From assembly GCF_020497125.1 (NCBI RefSeq), contig NC_059084.1, forward strand, positions 5,049,501 to 5,113,500: 64,000 nt of DNA, given 5' to 3'. Of this stretch, positions 58,601-64,000 are shown piece by piece (position 1 is the stretch's first letter; each line of letters begins with the position of its first letter). The notes below the pieces were generated by a model. It was given only the letters and a program-made list of their open reading frames with translations. It had not been told where the DNA came from and searched no databases. Origin of the DNA: Mauremys mutica. Taxonomy: Eukaryota; Chordata; Testudines; Geoemydidae. The position numbers were made by a program, and so were the translations under genes.

Positions 58601-59264
58601 GACAGACTTACACTCCTTTTCAAGAAGCTCTGTAGAAGAGAATACGTAATCCTACCCTAATTGTGATTTTTCTAGCATGCTTTATGATGCAAACATCTGA
58701 GACTTTACAAAGCAAGTCAAAACCCATCCAAAAAAGTTAGTTCAAGCACGTTATTTTTATCAGGGTCTGAAATATTTGTTAAAGTAACTGCCAGACTCTC
58801 AGATAATATGGATTTGGGACTAAAATTATACAACAAACTGTTCTGCATATTATCAGAGTATCTATGTCATGCCAGGCCTGATCCAATGCTGATGTTGGAT
58901 CAGATTGAAGTGAGTAGTGGTTGTCTTACATTAATTTCAATGAGTGTTGCAATGGGCACTCAATACTGTGTTTGTAAGGAATTCTATACATGTGCACTGG
59001 ACTTTAACACAAATATCAGCATTTATTCATGGACAAGCATAACCCATAAAATGTTTTCATCTTGCTGACAACTTGGGTCTGCTGTCTGTTGTTAATTAGG
59101 GATAATTAGAAATAGTGAGCGTCAAACACTGTAGGTTGACATTGGACATTTCTATAGCTGTCTATTGCCGTTTTAGTTAAAGGTAAGGTAAATATTCTAT
59201 TAAGTTATTTTCATGAAACATTGCTCCTGGGATCCTCCCTCTCCGCCCAGAAAAAATATAGGAA
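58601..59264. other. No gene recognised
   Basis: Apparently unique sequence. An 86-codon plus ORF (58808-59068) has no recognisable domain. Confidence 0.45.
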
Positions 59265-59492
59265 CCATTGGTCTAGGTCCCATGCATACAATATATATAC
59301 AATATGTGCAGTAACTGACAATCCCTGTCCCAAAGAGTTTACAGTGTAAATAGGTAAGGCAGGGAGGGAAATTGAGTCGCAGAGACAGTAAGTGACATAC
59401 CCAAGATCATGCAGCAGGTCAGTGGCAGAGGTGGGAACAGAATCCAGTTTTCCTGACTCAGTCCGGTGGCCTATTCACAGGACCTCATCATC
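59265..59492 (-). mobile_element. Composite SINE, minus strand (L2/L3-like tail, MIR-type head)
   Basis: On the plus strand the order is tail (CCCTGTCCCAAAGAGTTTAC) and then core/head (AAGTGACATACCCAAGATCA, GGTGGGAACAGAATCCAGTT, CAGTCCGGTGGCC). It is the mirror of 50930-51165. Confidence 0.78.
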
Positions 59493-59929
59493 TCTCTAAT
59501 CTATATCCTCCGTTAGTGTCTTTCACAGAGGGCAAAGTTTTTTGTTGCCCATTGACATTCCCTACAGAAGTAACATTGATCCCACATAGAAATGTGCTGA
59601 ACGTTGACACTGACCTTCTGGCCTGTTCAAACTGGATCTTTGGTTTGAGGCTTGGTGCGATTGTGAACTTCAACCCCCAGCTCAGTGAACGTAGGCTGAG
59701 GATGTTCACACAGCAGGAAAGGTGACAAATACCCCCTGTCTTAGAGCTGACTTCCTTGCCTCTCAGGCTCCCCAGCTAGCCCTGGTGAGAGCTAAAGCCC
59801 AGATCCTGTGACCCATTTCATGTGGCTAGATCTCTGCACTTGTGGGGAGCCCACTGATTTAAATAGGGTTCCATGTTTTATTCACATGGAACAACTTGCA
59901 GAATCAGGGCCAAAGGTATAGAAGGAATC
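59493..59929. other. No gene recognised
   Basis: A foldback-like phrase (GCCCAGATCCTGTGACCC ... GAATCAGGGCC) lies at 59796-59912. Short ORFs are not convincing. Confidence 0.4.
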
Positions 59930-60055
59930 ATAGAACAGCAGGGTTGGAAGGAACCTCAGGAGGTATCTAGTCCAACCCCCTGCTCAAAGCAGGACCAATC
60001 CCTAGACAGATTTTTCCCCCAGATCCCTAACTGAACTATCCCTCATTCCTTAAAA
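59930..60055 (-). mobile_element. CR1 3' tail, minus strand
   Basis: AATCATAGAACAGCAGGGTT, GGAAGGAACCTCAGGAGGTA and CCAACCCCCTGCTCAAAGCA are reversed CR1 tail of the subfamily shared with birds. The SINE at 38912 shares its right-hand wording. Confidence 0.87.
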
Positions 60056-60700
60056 CAAGGTGTCCTTTTGGGTTTATTATGGAAGACAGGATGGGTATGC
60101 AGGATGAAGGGGCCAGGTGAATGGGCGGTGGGGGGAGTGTTCCTTGATAGATTCAAGTTACTTTACCTCAAGCCTTCAAACAAATCTACAAAGAATCATT
60201 TGCTCCCAGCTCCAGGCAACCAACTGCAGGGTGGAGATCACACAACCCCCTTTACTCAGCCCCCTGCATAGCCTCCAGTCTCAGTTCAAAAAATCAAAGC
60301 AACTGCGACAAAACAAACAGCTTTTCCACACTGTATTTGCTGCATAAATTAACATAAAATGAATATCTGACGACTTGAAAACATTAATCAGATTGGGAGC
60401 CAGCAGAAAAGAGCCGGGCAGAATTCACAAGTGTTCTTCTCTGAACGTCCTGCCTCCAGTCGCTCTTCTTGCTTCTTGCACTGATATATTGCTGCCCTTC
60501 CTGTAGGTTTGGAAAATCAATCCGTTAACAATTAAAGCAACGGCTAGCCCATTATTTATCTCACACATTTTTTAATGCACTGACAAAAAAAATATATGCT
60601 GAAAACATGCCCAGATGTGCTCCACTCTGGTTTGAGCCACCCCTTTTGATGTCTGCTTTTAAGTCCAGAGACAAGTGAGTCTAGGAGTTGCTATTCAACC
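60056..60700. other. No gene recognised
   Basis: No repeat or exon identified. Confidence 0.5.
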
Positions 60701-60704
60701 CTAC

Positions 60705-60800
60705 ATCATTATTATTTATCTTGTAGTACCCTTTGGGGCCTCAGGAGATCAGAGCCCCATGGAGCAGGGACTGCAAACGCATCGTGAGAGACAGCACCTA
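60705..60800 (-). mobile_element. L2/L3-like 3' module, minus strand, degenerate
   Basis: ATTATTATTTATCTTGTAGT, ACCCTTTGGGGCCTCAGGAG and GATCAGAGCCCCATGGAGCA are antisense to the terminal module, with AAT repeats reversed at the left edge. Confidence 0.6.
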
Positions 60801-62099
60801 CGCCAAACACCCTGCAGAAGACAAACGAAGGAGGGGAGAGGACAGTAACTGACCAAGATCAGTAGCAGACCCCAGCTCCTCATGCTTCCTAGGTGAGGGC
60901 CCATACCACCCTGCCCACCCCCAAGGTCCCAATCCTGCCCATAGGTCTGAGTGGCAAGCCCCTGCAGCTTGCCCGGTTCCAGCTGCGGTATCTCCCACTG
61001 AAGGCAGGCGGTAAGATGGTGCTCTCAGTTGTTGTGCAGCATTGACATGCCAAATTTACAAGCATCCGCTGACCACTTGCGCCTATGCTTTGGTTGTTTT
61101 CAAAAGGACAGTGTCATGCTAGGGCCGGATTTTTTAGAGGGTTCTTTTGTGCATTTTGGGGATTGCCTGAGGCAACCCCAGCTGGCCCTCATGTGCAAAC
61201 AGGTGCTATTGTCAATCTGGTCCCAAATGTCCTGGGCTGTGTTACAAAAACCTGAACCGGAATAAAAATAATAACCACCCCCCACAAAAAAAAACCAGAA
61301 CCCCCCCCAGTACACTGTACTTCCCCCTTGTTATGCTGCTTCCGGTTCTTGAGCACGAGCACAGGGCATAATGTTTGAATTACAAGGAAATACTGCAGGG
61401 GAATGTTAATTTTTTAAAAAGAAAAAATAACCCAGGTTCCATTTGAATTTAAAAGAAAGATGCACGGGGACATTTCCATTGGTCTGATATGTTGTATAAG
61501 CTTTTCTCTTGGCAAAATCTTCACTTTGGGCCCGCTTTGGTCTCCCGCTCTCCCTCGGTGTCTGGTTGTATTTCTTTGAGGTGGCTGTCCCCACACGAGT
61601 ACATTGTGCGGCTTTGTCTGGCGCTGAGCTCCAGCTCTGGTCTGTGGTTCGCTGGTGGAGAGATGCATTGACACTCTGCAAAGGGAGGGGTAAGGAGGCT
61701 GGAGTGCAGTGCAGTGGCAGCATGACTGGCCAACAGGAGACAGCTTCCCCCAAGTTTGCTTCGCTCTGCAACTGGTAGAGAGGTGATGTAAGCAGAGCCT
61801 AGCCGGACCCACTAGAAGGCTTTCAGACCGGGGTGGACAGTTATACATGGGAATGAAGGGGGAGGAAAAAAACCCCTCAGGTGTTTTACACATTGGGAGA
61901 AATCACAGTCCAACTGAACTAGACTGGAACTGCAAGCCAGTCCCTCTGCACCGGGAAACCTAGAACTGCAGACAGCCCTGGAGCAGCTTTGGTTAGCAGA
62001 TCCGTTCTGCTCAGCTCACACCTCTCCTTACCTCCCCGAGCTTAGAAACGTGTGCATGGGTGTGAGATGTTCCCCCTGTAGAAATATCTTCCTTCTCTG
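60801..62099. other. Region immediately upstream of OPRL1, no gene recognised
   Basis: This moderately GC-rich, non-repetitive stretch is the natural place for the OPRL1 promoter. Short overlapping ORFs on both strands at 61406-61893 have no recognisable domain. There is no convincing CpG island or TATA box. A C-rich and A-rich simple stretch lies at 61265-61310. Confidence 0.4.
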
Positions 62100-62298
62100 T
62101 GAGCCCCACGTTCAAATGCCTGCTAAAGCAGCAGCAGCATCTCACAGGCAGGGAGACAGAAGGCTGGCAGAGCTCTCCTGCATTTGCTTTGTTTCTCTTT
62201 TCTCATCTGGATTTAACTGATGGACCAGAGCACTGCTGAAGCCAAAGGGGGGAAGATCTAGTTTCCTAACGGAAGGGAAAGGAAGTGTGTGCATTGAG
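62100..62298 (+). other. OPRL1: Candidate untranslated first exon of OPRL1 (3' end by splice donor)
   Basis: The sequence GAG/GTAAGG at 62296-62304 matches the splice donor consensus well. It lies about 555 bases before the acceptor of the coding exon, and opioid receptor genes commonly carry non-coding leader exons. The left boundary given is arbitrary, because no transcription start or TATA box is evident. This is inference from splice signals and position; RNA evidence would decide it. Confidence 0.35.
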
Positions 62299-62551
62299 GT
62301 AAGGAGCGAGCATGCTTATTTAACTTTACCTAGTCCAAGATTTCAGCTGAATTATTTCTGTTACGATACGACTGCATGCAAGGGCAGCTTGGGGCTCCCA
62401 TAGCAATGAACGGAGATGACAGACAGCAGCTGAAAATGGGCACTGCAAACAACAATGATGTATTTTCTGTATGTCATCTCACCTGCCAGAATACAGAGGT
62501 GTTCATCTAACCAGTTCTGCAGCAAAAAACCAGGCAGGGCAATACAGATGC

Positions 62552-62554
<3 letters not shown>

Positions 62555-62584
<30 letters not shown>
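62555..62584. repeat. (GT)15 microsatellite
   Basis: Fifteen uninterrupted GT units lie in the presumed OPRL1 leader intron, about 300 bases before the start codon. Alternating purine-pyrimidine DNA of this length can adopt Z-form and is usually length-polymorphic. Confidence 0.95.
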
Positions 62585-62587
<3 letters not shown>

Positions 62588-62854
62588 CATGCAAAGGGAC
62601 TGATGCTACAGTAGATAAGGACATACAGTACCCCCAAATGAGTGCAATGTGTTTGTGTGTTATATCTCTATATTTGTGTGTGTGACACAGAAACACGAAT
62701 AAGATTACTGTGCCTATGTTGCAGAGGTAGGGCTCTGCTTCCTTGACAAAATCTCTTTCCCTAAGGGTTTGCCCCCAATGTATGATGACTGCTGGTCTAG
62801 ACAATTATTGATTGTTATTAATCCCATTTTCATTATTGCTGTTTGGTGCCCCAG

Positions 62855-62883
62855 GTCTTTGCCACAGGCTGGCTAGGTTCAGG
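62855..62883 (+). other. OPRL1: Probable 5'UTR part of the OPRL1 coding exon, with splice acceptor
   Basis: A pyrimidine-rich run ending in CCCCAG at 62849-62854 looks like a splice acceptor. It would leave about 29 bases of leader before the start codon. Other AG dinucleotides at 62866-62867 and 62881-62882 could serve instead. If the 62854 acceptor is used, the in-frame ATG at 62812 is intronic and cannot extend the receptor. Confidence 0.5.
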
Positions 62884-63107
62884 ATGGATCCTCTCTTCCC
62901 TGCTCATATTTTGGAAGACCCTGATCTGAGGAAACTGCTGAACGACTCCTCAATGCTGAACCTGAGTTTTCCCAGTAACTGGTTTAACAACGGCACAGGG
63001 GACAGCTTCCTGCCACTGGGCATCAAGATCACCATTGTGGTCGTCTACTCCATCGTGTGCATAGTGGGGCTGGTGGGCAACTGCTCGGTCATGTATGTTA
63101 TTGTCAG
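62884..63107 (+). CDS. OPRL1: Nociceptin/orphanin FQ opioid receptor, first coding exon (partial gene)
   Basis: This exon encodes the first 74 codons plus two bases of a class A GPCR that couples nociceptin to Gi/Go at the neuronal plasma membrane. The protein begins MDPLFPA, close to the mammalian OPRL1 start and unlike the mu, delta or kappa receptors. The segment FLPLGIKITIV followed by GLVGNC (residues 42-67) is also OPRL1-like. Residues 1-45 form the extracellular tail, with N-glycosylation sequons at N20, N26 and N36. Residues 47-72 form transmembrane helix 1 with the conserved GN pair (N66). I chose the ATG at 62884 because it matches the family start and has A at -3 and G at +4; an in-frame ATG at 62812 probably lies in the preceding intron. 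The exon stops in an arginine codon at a GTAGGC donor, the conserved first intron site of opioid receptors. No helix 2 exon is seen before the window ends. Confidence 0.93.
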
Positions 63108-64000
63108 GTAGGCAATGCACACATCTCACCAACCCCCCTCCCCTCGCTATTCTTCCTGACAGTGGGGAGTGAGCAGAGGGTGGGGGGTGGTGGGTAACCT
63201 TAGACTGCAAGTGGAAGTGAACTGATAGAGCCCTGGGTGATAGAGACCATGTCTGAAACTCTTGCACTTCTCCAAGTTATTTCCTTTGCATTTTAGCTAA
63301 GGAGTCCTCCCCTCCCCATGGTTCCCCAGGGATGATGAAGGTTTTCAGCCACAGTTCATATTAAACAACCCTCTGGTGCCTCCTAAAGGAAGCAGAGTTA
63401 ACCCAGAGAACAGAACAGAAGGGTAAAATATATTTCAAAAGGTGGACTCTGCAAATTGTGTAAGGTGCTTCACTGGCTGTCAGCAGGAAGAGCAAGGATT
63501 TGGAAATAATGAGCTGGCAGTCTGTGAAGGTCCCTGGGGGACTACGGGCACCCCCATTTCACCCCGCAGCTCCTGTGCCATGTTAGGGTTTGGATTTAGA
63601 CTGGAGAGGGAGTCTAATCCCTTCCTTTGGTTCTATGCAAAAGGGAAATGAAGTGCTTGGTGGCCTCATATCTCTGCAGGATACAAATCCTAAAAGTCCC
63701 AAGCGTCACTATTTTTAAAAACAGCATAAAAATAGAATGCAACACAATGTTCCAGAGGGGAGGGCAGCATCTCTAACTGCAGATGAACGTCCAGCTCTCG
63801 ATACATTGGGTGGATTTTCTATAGCAGAAAGACTTTGGTGCAGGGGGAGGGTAGAGCAAGGAGCAGATGTTGTCCCCACCGGGGTCCATCTCCCGGGGCA
63901 TAGTGACATATTTCTGGTCTTTAATATTTAATGTATCAATGGTTTTGATGATTCTGTATGTAGAAAAACTCAAAGAAGTAAAAACTCTCATTTTCTTCCA
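63108..64000 (+). other. OPRL1: OPRL1 intron following the first coding exon (partial)
   Basis: The stretch starts with the GTAGGC donor and runs to the window edge without an exon for helices 2-4. The intron is therefore at least 893 bases long. I see no recognisable repeat in it; short ORFs here look like chance. Confidence 0.8.

Noticed and set aside
61406..61893. Minus-strand ORFs of 121 and 159 codons upstream of OPRL1 as a divergent gene
   Set aside because: The two frames overlap, neither has a recognisable domain, and neither resembles RGS19.
62812..62883. In-frame upstream ATG that would extend OPRL1 by 24 residues with a hydrophobic start
   Set aside because: The known family start matches 62884, and a splice acceptor lies between the two, so the upstream ATG is probably intronic.

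Overview
This window looks like a reptile nuclear genome, most likely a turtle, with a crocodilian as second choice. The evidence is many truncated CR1 LINEs, MIR-type CORE-SINEs and short DNA transposons (hAT and PIF/Harbinger MITEs with intact target-site duplications), together with one interrupted protein-coding exon typical of a vertebrate gene. The species call rests on recalled repeat families, not on a database search.

The only host coding sequence I can identify with confidence is the first coding exon of the nociceptin/orphanin FQ opioid receptor gene OPRL1, on the plus strand at 62884-63107. It encodes the glycosylated extracellular N-terminus and transmembrane helix 1 and ends at a GT splice donor at the position conserved in opioid receptor genes. 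The rest of the receptor lies beyond the right edge. A good splice donor at 62299 may mark an untranslated first exon.

About 62 kb of upstream sequence precedes this exon, and I find no other host gene in it. In mammals RGS19 is a divergent head-to-head neighbour of OPRL1, but no RGS-domain exon is recognisable here.

The upstream DNA, left to right: 0-3 kb has an LTR-like tail, a minus-strand CR1 piece and a 1.5 kb plus-strand CR1 with most of its reverse transcriptase. From 3 to 10 kb it is mostly unassigned, with MIRs and a pyrimidine-rich tract. From 10.5 to 13.5 kb there is a GC-rich LTR-like element, a CR1 3' end, a TA-flanked MITE and a Harbinger-type MITE. From 15 to 25 kb there are CR1 fragments in both orientations, one pair forming an inverted repeat, and a second Harbinger-type MITE. 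At 28.7 and 30.0 kb lie two hAT-type MITEs, each with a matching 8-bp duplication. From 30 to 35.5 kb there are LTR-like and CR1/MIR fragments. From 36 to 54 kb there are SINEs, foldback repeats, simple repeats and a few long but unrecognised ORFs. From 54.7 to 56.3 kb an L2/L3-like LINE is split by a CR1. From 57.7 to 58.6 kb there is a minus-strand LINE C-terminus with a zinc-finger-like motif. OPRL1 closes the window.

I found no operon, CRISPR array or defence system, and none is expected. The items most worth checking are the upstream architecture of OPRL1, the hairpin-rich MITEs, the inverted CR1 pair, and the long ORF region near 45-46 kb.
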